This document shows positions 23,686 through 31,744 of a stretch of 64,000 bases of DNA, piece by piece. The position numbers were made by a program, and so were the translations under genes. Under the pieces are notes generated by a model, which was not told where the DNA came from, did no database searches, and was given only the letters and a program-made list of their open reading frames with translations. The stretch's first letter is position 1, and every line of letters starts with the position of its first letter. The stretch is from assembly GCA_963823275.1 (NCBI GenBank), contig CAWGKW010000002.1:1240001-1304000 (forward strand). The letters run 5' to 3'. The DNA comes from RHKX01 sp963823275 (GTDB lineage Bacteria > Actinomycetota > Thermoleophilia > Solirubrobacterales > 70-9).

Positions 23686-24708
23686 ATGCGACGCGGACTG
23701 AGAATCGCCCTGATCGTGATCTTGATCCTGGCCGGCATCGGGATCGTCAACGCCTTCGTGCTGAACAACCAGACCGAGCAGGCGGAGGTGACCGCCGACG
23801 GCGGCGAGATCGTGGCGGTCTCATCCGCGGACCTGCAGGTCTTCGACAGCCCCGCGACGGGACCCGGCCCCGAGGGCGCTCCGATCGTCCTGCTGCATGG
23901 CTTCGCCTGTTCCTCGCAGTGGTGGAATCCGATCCTCCCCGCTCTGAACGAGACCCACCGGGTGATCAGGATCGATCTGGTCGGTCACGGCGGTTCGGAG
24001 AAGCCCCGGAGCGGCTACGAGATCGACGCTCAGGGCGCCGCGGTGGCCGAGGCGCTGAACGCACTCGGCGTCCGGGGTGCGACCGTGGTCGGACACTCGC
24101 TCGGCGCGTTGGTCGCCACCTCGCTGGCCGGGACCGCCAGCGAGCTCGTCGATCGGGTCGTGCTGATCGGCACCCCCTCGGAGCCCGATGAGTCCACCCT
24201 CCCCTTCGCCGAGAAGATCCTCGGGACGCCCGTGATCGGGCAGGCGACGTGGCGTCTGCGGATCGACTCGATGATCAGGTCCGCCTATCAATCGGGCTTC
24301 GCCCCGGGGGTCGAAGTCAGCGACGTCTTCCCGGGGGACCCGAACCGGGTCGTCGACGACAACCGGGCGATGACCTACGACTCCTTCAGCAAGACGCCCG
24401 ACGCGGCCACCGCTTATCTGGAGGAGCAGTCACTCTCGTCACGGCTCGGTGAGACCGGTGTCCCGCTGTTGTTCATCGACGGCAGCGAGGACCAGATCCT
24501 CGATGCGGAGGTGGTCGCCGAGGAGTTCCACGCCGTTCCCGGGGCGATCACCAAGGTGATCGACGGCGTGGGCCACTCACCGCACGTGGAGGCTCCTGGG
24601 CAGACCGCGAAGCTGATCCTCGGCTTTGCCGGGGAATCCGCACCCGCTCCGTCGGAATCGGGAGGCCCGCCGGCCGCCTCTCGGCCCGATGGCCGGAAAC
24701 AACCCTAA
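23686..24708 (+). CDS. Membrane-anchored alpha/beta hydrolase
   Basis: The 340-aa protein starts with one N-terminal helix (ALIVILILAGIGIVNAFVL), which probably anchors it outside the membrane. The fold motifs follow: oxyanion LLHGFACSSQWW, DLVGHGGSEKP, nucleophile elbow VVGHSLGALVA, acid FIDGSEDQIL and base VIDGVGHSPHVEAP. The catalytic triad is thus complete. Substrate is unknown. The last 30 residues are Pro/Ser-rich. The ATG is two bases after the stop of the HD gene, so the two are co-transcribed. Confidence 0.88.
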   Translation: MRRGLRIALIVILILAGIGIVNAFVLNNQTEQAEVTADGGEIVAVSSADLQVFDSPATGPGPEGAPIVLLHGFACSSQWWNPILPALNETHRVIRIDLVGHGGSEKPRSGYEIDAQGAAVAEALNALGVRGATVVGHSLGALVATSLAGTASELVDRVVLIGTPSEPDESTLPFAEKILGTPVIGQATWRLRIDSMIRSAYQSGFAPGVEVSDVFPGDPNRVVDDNRAMTYDSFSKTPDAATAYLEEQSLSSRLGETGVPLLFIDGSEDQILDAEVVAEEFHAVPGAITKVIDGVGHSPHVEAPGQTAKLILGFAGESAPAPSESGGPPAASRPDGRKQP

Positions 24709-24734
24709 TACGGTTGAAAGCCGCCATCGGGCCG
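24682..24734. terminator. Large inverted repeat between convergent genes, probable bidirectional terminator
   Basis: CGGCCCGATGGC (24682-24693) pairs perfectly with GCCATCGGGCCG (24723-24734). The first arm lies in the last codons of the hydrolase gene. A second small stem (CTCCC/GGGAG) follows. The gene on the other strand ends at 24766, so the element separates two convergent units. Confidence 0.5.
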
Positions 24735-24765
24735 GCCTCCCACCCAACGAGGGAGCTTTCGGGAC

Positions 24766-25275
24766 TCAGACCTCCGTGCCGCCGCTCTGATCCTCGCCCG
24801 CCGGCGGCAGGCCGTCGATCCGGCGCCACTCGATGATCATGCCGTCCTCGATCTGAAAGGAGGTCGAGGCGGTTCCGCCGACGCCCGCGCCGCAGTTGCC
24901 GCCGGGTCGATCGGATAGCTCGAAAGTCGCGGTGGTGAAGTCTCCTGCGGTCTGGGCCGAGACGACCTCGCCGCCACAGGGCAGCGACTCGTTGAAGGCG
25001 ATCGCGTCGGCCCGGGAGTCGATCTTGGTCAGGAGTGACCCGTTCTCGGCGGTGCTCGGGATCGCGAAGTATTCGGCCGCCGCTTCGACCTCGCCGTTGG
25101 CGAGCGCGCCGGCCCAACTCTCGATCACCTCGACATCGGCGGGGTCGGCCTCCGAGGTGTCGGGTCCGCCGGCAGCGACGGTGACGGCGGAGTCGCCGCC
25201 TCCGCAGCTTGCCAGCACGATCGAGCAGAGGGCGATGAGGACCCCCTTGCAAAGACTTGACCGGTGAGCGAACAT
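24766..25275 (-). CDS. Putative lipoprotein, NTF2-like
   Basis: The 169-aa product has a lipoprotein signal with lipobox LASC (ALCSIVLASCGGGDS). The mature domain (VIESWAGALANGEVEAAAEYFAIPS... FQIEDGMIIEWRRIDGLPP) has the pattern of a SnoaL/NTF2-like fold. It should be cleaved by LspA and lipid-anchored. The ATG at 25275 lies inside the LexA palindrome at 25267-25284, so LexA may also affect this gene. It is divergent from imuB. Confidence 0.78.
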   Translation of the reverse strand: MFAHRSSLCKGVLIALCSIVLASCGGGDSAVTVAAGGPDTSEADPADVEVIESWAGALANGEVEAAAEYFAIPSTAENGSLLTKIDSRADAIAFNESLPCGGEVVSAQTAGDFTTATFELSDRPGGNCGAGVGGTASTSFQIEDGMIIEWRRIDGLPPAGEDQSGGTEV

Positions 25276-25284
25276 ACGTTCGCT
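25267..25284. promoter_or_regulatory. LexA (SOS) box upstream of imuB
   Basis: The sequence AGCGAACATACGTTCGCT has perfect 7-bp arms. Its core CGAACATACGTTCG fits the Gram-positive/actinobacterial LexA consensus CGAAC-N4-GTTCG. It lies 8 bases before the imuB GTG at 25292 and 20 before the ATG at 25304. A -10-like TAGAGT (25285-25290) directly follows it. LexA bound here would block the imuB-dnaE2 promoter. Confidence 0.85.
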
Positions 25285-25291
25285 TAGAGTT

Positions 25292-26554
25292 GTGCCCTCA
25301 CTGATGACCGTCGGATCTATTTTCATTCCCCGTTTCTCCCTGCTCGCCGCGGTGGGTGGTCGACGGGGGATGCTGACAGAGCCGATCGCCCTGGCCCCAC
25401 AGCCCGGCCGGGAGCAGGCCGTAGGGGAGGCCAGCGGTGCGGCCGAGGCATTCGGAATCCGTGCCGGAATGCCGATCTCCGAGGCGCTGGGACGATGCCC
25501 GCAGCTGGTCCTCGTCCCCCCCGACCCGAGCCACACGGAGCATGCCTGGGAAAGGATCCTGCGGAAACTGGAGGGCGTTGGCGCTGAGGTCGAGAGCGGC
25601 CGCTGCGGTGAAGCGTTCTTCGAGGTCGACGGTCTCCGGGGGCTCTGGGGGCCGCGTCGGGAGGACGTGCTCGCGAAGGCCGGGCGGGCGGTCGGGGTCC
25701 CAGCGCGGGTCGCGGCCGCAGCGACGCGATTCTGCGCCCGAGCCGCCGCCGGTACCGCGCGTGGCAGGGGGCGGCGAGGGATCCGGGTGATCGCTGCGGG
25801 CGGTGAGCGCGACTTCCTCGCCCCGCTGCCGATCGACCTTCTCGACGGCCCGCTCCACGATCGGTTCGGACCGGGGAGCGCCCGCGCCGGGCGTCTGGTC
25901 GTCACCCTGGAGCGCCTCGGGGTCGCGACCCTCGGCGACCTGGCGGGACTGCCCCGGATCGCGGTCGCCGATCGCTTCGGCGCCCTCGGCCTGCACGCGC
26001 ACGATCTCGCCTCCGGACTCGACACCCCGCTGCGGCCGCGGGTACCCCACGAGGATCTGATCCAGGCGATCGGATTACCCGAGGCCGCCTACGGAACCCA
26101 GCTCGACCGCGCGCTGGATCTCCTGATCGAACGCCTGCTCGGTGATCCGCGGCGGAAGGGACGGGCGATTCGCTCGCTCAGCCTCGAGGCGCGGCTGGCC
26201 GGCGGGGGCAGCTGGGGCGTGAAGGCGGCGATGCGCAGCGCCAGCAGTTCCGCTGATCGCCTGCGGTTGGCCCTCGCGCCACGGCTTGAAGAGCTGACGG
26301 CCCCGGCCACGGCCCTCGCGCTCAGAGCGGTCGAGCTCGCCCCGGCCGGCGGCTCACAGCCCGTGCTCGGCGAGGATCCGGCCGAACGCCGTCGCGAGCG
26401 CATCGGGGAGGCGGTCAAGCAGGTGAGGGCAGCCGCGGGGCGGGATTCGGTGCTGCGCGTGCTCGACGTCGATCCGGACTCGCGGGTTCCCGAGCGCTGG
26501 GCGACCCTCGCCCCCTTCAATCATCCGAGCGAGGCCGGCGAAACGGGCTCTTGA
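25292..26554 (+). CDS. imuB: ImuB-type inactive Y-family DNA polymerase
   Basis: The product is about 420 aa and resembles Y-family polymerases, with GMPISEALGRCPQLVLVPPD near the N-terminus and a thumb/little-finger region further on (LERLGVATLGDLAGLPRIAVADRFG). The catalytic acidic residues are missing: motif I reads SIFIPRFSLLAAV instead of a D-x-D motif, and the SxDE position reads FFEVDG. This is typical of ImuB, the clamp-binding adaptor of the DnaE2 mutasome. The start is GTG at 25292 or, with a nearly leaderless transcript, ATG at 25304. It overlaps the DUF6504 gene by four bases. No imuA gene is present. Confidence 0.88.
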   Translation: MPSLMTVGSIFIPRFSLLAAVGGRRGMLTEPIALAPQPGREQAVGEASGAAEAFGIRAGMPISEALGRCPQLVLVPPDPSHTEHAWERILRKLEGVGAEVESGRCGEAFFEVDGLRGLWGPRREDVLAKAGRAVGVPARVAAAATRFCARAAAGTARGRGRRGIRVIAAGGERDFLAPLPIDLLDGPLHDRFGPGSARAGRLVVTLERLGVATLGDLAGLPRIAVADRFGALGLHAHDLASGLDTPLRPRVPHEDLIQAIGLPEAAYGTQLDRALDLLIERLLGDPRRKGRAIRSLSLEARLAGGGSWGVKAAMRSASSSADRLRLALAPRLEELTAPATALALRAVELAPAGGSQPVLGEDPAERRRERIGEAVKQVRAAAGRDSVLRVLDVDPDSRVPERWATLAPFNHPSEAGETGS

Positions 26555-26793
26555 GCTCCCAGCCGGCCAACCCCTATACCCCGCGACCGATCGCGGTCAG
26601 CGGGCCGGCGGCTCGGCCGCTGCTGGTAGCCGGGCGCAGGGTCGAGTTCGTTCGTGAGCAGTGGCTGGTCGAGGATCGCTGGTGGTCGGGCTCCCCCCTG
26701 CGGCGCCACTACCTCGATCTCGTGCTCGCTGGCGGTCGCTGTTCGGTCGTCTTCTGCGACCTCGAGACCAGGCGCTGGTTCGAGCAGCGATGA
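26551..26793 (+). CDS. DUF6504-type small protein of the mutasome cassette
   Basis: The 80-aa protein starts with TTG in a TTGA overlap with the imuB stop and ends in an ATGA overlap with dnaE2. It has two short conserved blocks: PRPIAVSGPAARPLLVAGRRVEFVREQW and RRHYLDLVLAGGRCSVVFCDLETRRWFEQR. Similar small proteins sit between imuB and dnaE2 in actinobacteria. The overlap on both sides implies near-equal expression. Its biochemical role is unknown. Confidence 0.82.
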   Translation: MSSQPANPYTPRPIAVSGPAARPLLVAGRRVEFVREQWLVEDRWWSGSPLRRHYLDLVLAGGRCSVVFCDLETRRWFEQR

Positions 26794-29700
26794 GCTACGT
26801 CGAGCTACATGCTCATTCCGCGTTCTCGTTCCTCGATGGAGCTTCCAGCCCCGACGAGCTGGCCCTCCGGGCGGCCGAGCTCGGCTACCGGGAGATGGCC
26901 CTGACCGACCATGACGGGCTCTGGGGGTCGATGGAGTTCGCCCAGGCCTGCCATGCGCAGGGGGTGAGACCGATCACCGGCACCGAGCTGACCGTGCTCA
27001 CGGCTCCCGCGGGGAGAGATCCGGTTGGCCACCCCTCCCCACTCCCCGGCTTCCGGGGCAGCTGTCCACCGGGGGCCTTCCACCTGACCCTGCTGGTCGA
27101 GGACGCGACCGGATACCGCAACCTGTGTCGACTGCTGACCCTCGCTCACGAGGGGACCCGCGACGATCGCCTGCCGCTGCCGCCCTGCGTCACGGAGGCC
27201 GACCTCAGACGCCATGCCGACGGATTGATCTGCCTCTCCGGCTGCGCCCGCGACGGTGCCCTCGCCGGCAGGATCTCCCGTGGCGAGCATGCGGAGGCCG
27301 AGCGCCTCGGACGTGATCTGCTGAGAGCCTTCGGCCCCGACCGTTTCCGGGTTGAGATCCAGCGGCCGCTCTGGCGCGGGGATCGCTCCCGCAACCGCCG
27401 GCTGGCCGACCTCGCCGAGGCCCTGGGCGTCCCCTGCGTTGCGACCGGCAACGTCCACGCACACGAACGCAGCCGGGCGGCCCTGCAGGACGCGCTGGTC
27501 GCGGTCCGGCTCGGGGGGACACTGGAGTCGACCGAGCCCGGGCGGCGGGGCAACGGCTCGGCGACGCTGATCGACCCAGCCCGGGCGGCGGGGCGCTTCA
27601 GTGACCATCCCGAGGCCGTGATCGAGAGCGCGCGCCTGGCCGAGCGGCTCCACTTCGACCTGACCACGGATCTCGGCTACAGCTATCCCGGGGCCGAGGA
27701 CGGAACCGCGGACCGCAGGCTCGCCGAGGCCTGCCGTGCCAGGTTCGGCGAGCGCTACGACGGTACGCCGGAACGACCCGAGGCCGAGCGGCGGCTGGAA
27801 CAGGAGCTGGACCTGATCTCGGGGTTGAAGCTCTCCGGCTTCTTTCTGCTCCATCGCGACCTGCTCGAGCTCGCCCGCGAGGTCGCGGTCGAGGTCCGCG
27901 GACCCGACAGCGCCCGGGCCCTGCTGCCTCCGGGCCGGGGCCGGGGCTCGAGCGTCAGCTCGGTCGTCTGCTATCTGACCGGCCTCTCACACGTCGACCC
28001 GATCAAGGCCGGCCTGTTTCTCGGGCGCTTCCTCAACGACGAGATCACGGACGCCCCAGACATCGATCTCGATTTTCCCCGCGACATCCGTGAACGGCTG
28101 ATCCCGCGGATTCACAAGCGTTACGGGGCCGATCGATCGGCCCTGGTCGCCGCCTTTCCCACCTACCGGTCGAAGGGGGCCATTCGGGATTTCGGCAAGG
28201 TCCTGGGGTTGCCGCCCGGGGAGATCGAGCGGGCGGCGAGATCGGCGAGCCACTACGAGGAGGCGCAGATCGACGGCACCTCGCCGCGATGGCAATCCCT
28301 GCAGAAGCTGCTCTCCGACGCCTACGGCCTCCCCCGCCACCCCTCTCAGCACCCCGGCGGCATGGTGCTCTCGACTCAGCCGCTGACCGATCTCTGCCCG
28401 GTCGTGCCCGCTGCGATGGAGGGCCGGCAGATCGCTCAGTGGGACAAGGACTCCTGCGCCGACGCCGGGTTCCTGAAAATTGATCTGTTGGGCCTCGGGA
28501 TGCTGTCCGCCGTCGAGCGCACCGTCACCGAGATCGCCAGGGTCCGCTCGGAGCGGATCGACCTCTCCCGGATCCCGCTCGACGACCCCGAGGTCTATCG
28601 GCGGATCCGCTCCGCCGAGACGACCGGCGTCTTCCAGATCGAGAGCCGCGCCCAGATGCAGATGCTGCCCCGTTCCCGGCCCGAGAACATCGAGGACCTG
28701 ACGGTCCAGGTCGCGATCGTCCGCCCCGGCCCGATCCAGGGCGGCGCGGTCCATCCGTACCTGGAGCGCAGGAAGCGACTGCGGGAGAACCCCGACTACG
28801 AGATCCCCTACGAGCATCCGAGCCTCGCCCCCATCCTTGCCGACACGCTCGGGGCGATCGTCTTCCAGGATCAGGTGATCCAGGTCGCCATGGCGCTGGC
28901 CGGCTTCAGCTCCGGAGAGGCGGAGGGACTGCGCCGGGCGATGAGCCGCAAGCGCTCGGAGGAGGCGATGCATTCACACCGCGACCGCTTCCTCGAGGGG
29001 GCGATCGCCAGGGGAGTCGATCCGGAGGTTGCCGAGCGCGTCTTCGGCCAGATCCACGGCTTCTCGGGCTTCGGCTTTCCGAAGTCGCACGCGGCGGCAT
29101 TCGGGCTGCTCGCCTATCAGTCGACCTGGCTCCGCGTCCACTACGGGCCGGAGTTCCTCTGCTCGCTGCTCAACGAGCAGCCGATGGGCTTCTACCCCCC
29201 CGACGCGCTGGTCCACGAGGCGCAGCGGCGCGGCATCGAGGTGCTGGGGCCCGACGTGAACCGGAGCGAGGTCCTGTGCCTGGTCGAGCGAACGGGCGAC
29301 GAGGAGGCGGCGCTCGCGGTCAGGATCGGCCTCGGCTACGTAAGGGGCCTCTCCGACCGGGACGCCGAGGCAGTCGTCGCCGAGCGGCTTCGGGACGGCC
29401 CGTATGGGGAGCTTGGCGAGCTGGCCTCGCGATCGGGCGCCGGGCGGGAGGGACTCGAGCTGCTCGCCTGGGCCGGCGCCTGCGGTGAGCTGGCCGGCGC
29501 CGGAGATCGACGCCGGGTGCCGCTCTGGCGCCTCGGGATCGCACGGGGATCGGTCCGCCGCCCGGAGGGAGAGCAGCTCTCGCTCCCGCTCGCGGTGCCG
29601 AGCGCCCCCAGCCTGCCCGAGCAGACGCCCTGGGAGCAGGTCACAGCTGACTACGGCGCCTACGGAATCGCGCTTGACCAACACCCGGTGACGTTGCTGC

Positions 29701-30131
29701 GCGGCGGTCTTGACCCCCGCACGGTCACCTGCGCGGCGCTCGAGCGGATCAGCGACGGGAGCCGGCTCGTGGTCGCGGGGCTTCTCGTCGCTCGCCAGCG
29801 ACCGGCGACCGCCAAGGGGGTGATGTTCCTGCTGGTCGAGGACGAGACGGGGGTCGCCAACGTGATCGTCACGCCACCGGTCTACGAGCGCCATCGGCTG
29901 ACCGTTCGCACCGCCTCGCTGATCACGATCGCAGGGCATCTCGAACGGCGGGAGGGCGTGATCAACGTCGTCGCGACCGCCGTCGATCAGATCGAGCGTC
30001 CGGACATCCCACTTGCCGATGTCCACACGATCGAGCGGTCAGCGGAGAAAGCGACGCAGACGCCCCGGGATCTCAGCGACCTGGACGCGGTCCTCCCCAT
30101 CGCCCACTCCTTCGGACGTCGTGGCAGGTAA
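26790..30131 (+). CDS. dnaE2: Error-prone DNA polymerase III alpha subunit DnaE2
   Basis: The 1,113-aa protein starts with a PHP domain (YVELHAHSAFSFLDGASSPDEL, MALTDHDGLWGS). The polymerase core follows with GRGRGSSVSSVVCYLTG and the catalytic acidic motif DAPDIDLDFPRDIRE (Asp at about 424 and 426). Further blocks are HPSQHPGGMVLS, KIDLLGLGMLSAVERT, GFGFPKSHAAAFGLLAYQSTWLR and a C-terminal OB fold. The length and PHP form match DnaE2 rather than replicative DnaE1. It performs mutagenic translesion synthesis with ImuB after DNA damage. It is the third gene of the LexA-controlled operon. Confidence 0.95.
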   Translation: MSYVELHAHSAFSFLDGASSPDELALRAAELGYREMALTDHDGLWGSMEFAQACHAQGVRPITGTELTVLTAPAGRDPVGHPSPLPGFRGSCPPGAFHLTLLVEDATGYRNLCRLLTLAHEGTRDDRLPLPPCVTEADLRRHADGLICLSGCARDGALAGRISRGEHAEAERLGRDLLRAFGPDRFRVEIQRPLWRGDRSRNRRLADLAEALGVPCVATGNVHAHERSRAALQDALVAVRLGGTLESTEPGRRGNGSATLIDPARAAGRFSDHPEAVIESARLAERLHFDLTTDLGYSYPGAEDGTADRRLAEACRARFGERYDGTPERPEAERRLEQELDLISGLKLSGFFLLHRDLLELAREVAVEVRGPDSARALLPPGRGRGSSVSSVVCYLTGLSHVDPIKAGLFLGRFLNDEITDAPDIDLDFPRDIRERLIPRIHKRYGADRSALVAAFPTYRSKGAIRDFGKVLGLPPGEIERAARSASHYEEAQIDGTSPRWQSLQKLLSDAYGLPRHPSQHPGGMVLSTQPLTDLCPVVPAAMEGRQIAQWDKDSCADAGFLKIDLLGLGMLSAVERTVTEIARVRSERIDLSRIPLDDPEVYRRIRSAETTGVFQIESRAQMQMLPRSRPENIEDLTVQVAIVRPGPIQGGAVHPYLERRKRLRENPDYEIPYEHPSLAPILADTLGAIVFQDQVIQVAMALAGFSSGEAEGLRRAMSRKRSEEAMHSHRDRFLEGAIARGVDPEVAERVFGQIHGFSGFGFPKSHAAAFGLLAYQSTWLRVHYGPEFLCSLLNEQPMGFYPPDALVHEAQRRGIEVLGPDVNRSEVLCLVERTGDEEAALAVRIGLGYVRGLSDRDAEAVVAERLRDGPYGELGELASRSGAGREGLELLAWAGACGELAGAGDRRRVPLWRLGIARGSVRRPEGEQLSLPLAVPSAPSLPEQTPWEQVTADYGAYGIALDQHPVTLLRGGLDPRTVTCAALERISDGSRLVVAGLLVARQRPATAKGVMFLLVEDETGVANVIVTPPVYERHRLTVRTASLITIAGHLERREGVINVVATAVDQIERPDIPLADVHTIERSAEKATQTPRDLSDLDAVLPIAHSFGRRGR

Positions 30132-30160
30132 TGACGACCTCGGCTGCAACTTTCCTTGCA

Positions 30161-30174
30161 CGAACATGTGTACG
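30161..30174. promoter_or_regulatory. Near-consensus LexA box behind dnaE2
   Basis: CGAACATGTGTACG differs from the CGAAC-N4-GTTCG pattern at one position. It lies 28 bases upstream of the ATG at 30203. A -10-like TATCTT (30189-30194) lies between them, so the box would overlap the -35 region. Confidence 0.45.
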
Positions 30175-30202
30175 TCCGGAACCCCTCCTATCTTCCCCGC
30201 CA

Positions 30203-30502
30203 ATGAACGAAGCAACACAGACACAGAGGCGCCTCCGTCATCCGGGACGGGCATTCGGCGCCACGGCGATCAACCGGGTCGCCGATCGGATCGACTTGGC
30301 GATCGACCTGCTGACGCTGGGCCAGTACGGCCTCGCGTGCGACGAGCAGGTGAGCACGGCGATGGCCGGCTGCGAGGGGAGCAAGCGCAGGACTCGGAGA
30401 GAGTCCCGTGACGCTTGGGAGGCCCCTCGGCAGTCGCGTCGCCCGGGTTGTGAGTGGCAATGGCCGGCGCGTTGCGCGACGGCCGGCAGCGCTCGCGACT
30501 GA
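30203..30502 (+). CDS. Possible small protein downstream of dnaE2, unknown function
   Basis: This reading frame gives 99 aa from ATG: MNEATQTQRRLRHPGRAF, then GATAINRVADRIDLAIDLLTLGQYGL, which looks like an amphipathic helix region. The last 45 residues are rich in Arg, Trp and Cys and look less like protein, so a frameshift or early true end is possible. An almost perfect LexA box and a -10 hexamer lie just upstream. I do not recognise the family. It could also be non-coding. Confidence 0.4.
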   Translation: MNEATQTQRRLRHPGRAFGATAINRVADRIDLAIDLLTLGQYGLACDEQVSTAMAGCEGSKRRTRRESRDAWEAPRQSRRPGCEWQWPARCATAGSARD

Positions 30503-30514
30503 GCGACTCCGATC

Positions 30515-31693
30515 TCAGTCCGCGTCGCCCCGATCGATCGCGGCGACGAGTTCCGCCCCAGCCTCGAGCGTGCGTCGAACCCCGTCGGGATCGACGTTCT
30601 CGTAGACGTCCGTCGGCCGATGCAGGTCGGGAATGAAGCCATCCTGGACGCTGATCGTCATCGCCCTGCCCCCGGCGGCGTGGATCGGGCTGCTGTCGTA
30701 GGTCAGACCGGCCGGGGAGTCCTCGGCCGCCATCCGCAGGTCCGCCCGGCGCGTGGCCACCTCGCTCGCGGCGGCGATCATGCCCTGATCGGCGTCCCAC
30801 TTGGCGATCACGCCCTCCCGGCGCAGGAAGCGGAGGCTGCCGGGGCCGCCCACGTTGTCGAAGTTGAGAAACATCCAGCCATCGGTGTCGTGGGAATCGC
30901 GAAACGCCCTCGCGCCCAGCGTCCCCGATTCCTCACAGCCGGTGATCAGGACGACGACCCTGGTCGAAGCCAGCGGCTCGGCCGCGATCCGGGCTGCGAG
31001 CGAGCAGACGACCCCGCACCCGGAGGCGTTGTCGTTGGCGCCGGGGACGTCGACGCCGCGGATCTCCCGCTCCGCGAGCACCCCGAGCCCCGCGAAGAGC
31101 ACGGCGCGGGCGGCTGCGAGGATCGATCGAACGGTGCGCGAACGGTGCGCGAACGGCTCCAGAGCGGCGGCCGCCAGGACGAGCAGGCTGTTGGCGCTGA
31201 TCCAGCCAGGCATCCACCCGACGACCCGGGGATGAAACAGGAGCCCGCTGCGGGAGGTGTCCATGTGCGCGACGAGACAGAGAGTCCGCTCGGCTTCCCC
31301 GGACGCCTCGATCTCGGCCACGACGTTTCGGCTGCCGCGCCGAGACAAGAACTTCGTCAGCGGCGCCCTCAGCAAGGACCCCTCACTGATCAATCCCACC
31401 GCGGCGGTAACCGCCATCACGGTCCTGGTTCGCCTGAGGGTGCGCGGGAGGAGGGTCGGGGCGACCGCAAGCGACAACAGGACCGCAAACGGCTGGGCGA
31501 AGCTCGAATAGCCCGCGAACTGCTCGAGGCGGCCTCGAATCCCGTGAGAGCCGAGCGTGGCGAGAAGCAACTCGGCCGCCCGGTGCTCCCCAGGCCCGGT
31601 CGGGCGGCGCCCACCGATGCCGCATGAAAGGTCCCTGATGACGGCCATCGCGGCCGCGAGGTCATCAGCGCTCGTCACGTTTGCGGAGGGCAT
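30515..31693 (-). CDS. M28-family metallopeptidase with membrane segments
   Basis: The 392-aa protein has the M28 metal ligands in order: VAHMDTSRSG (His), PGANDNASGCGV (Asp), TGCEESGTLGA (Glu), NFDNVGG (Asp) and IPDLHRPTD (His). The di-zinc aminopeptidase site is therefore complete. Hydrophobic stretches lie both before the catalytic domain (PFAVLLSLAVAPTLLP, VMAVTAAVGLISEG) and inside it (ISANSLLVLAAAALEP, ARAVLFAGLGVLA), so it is probably membrane-associated. Substrate is unknown. It is divergent from the MFS gene. Confidence 0.85.
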   Translation of the reverse strand: MPSANVTSADDLAAAMAVIRDLSCGIGGRRPTGPGEHRAAELLLATLGSHGIRGRLEQFAGYSSFAQPFAVLLSLAVAPTLLPRTLRRTRTVMAVTAAVGLISEGSLLRAPLTKFLSRRGSRNVVAEIEASGEAERTLCLVAHMDTSRSGLLFHPRVVGWMPGWISANSLLVLAAAALEPFAHRSRTVRSILAAARAVLFAGLGVLAEREIRGVDVPGANDNASGCGVVCSLAARIAAEPLASTRVVVLITGCEESGTLGARAFRDSHDTDGWMFLNFDNVGGPGSLRFLRREGVIAKWDADQGMIAAASEVATRRADLRMAAEDSPAGLTYDSSPIHAAGGRAMTISVQDGFIPDLHRPTDVYENVDPDGVRRTLEAGAELVAAIDRGDAD

Positions 31694-31744
31694 CGATCAA
31701 TCCTAGGCAGCTTCCGAACGACACCCCTGCGATCCTCCGCGAGC

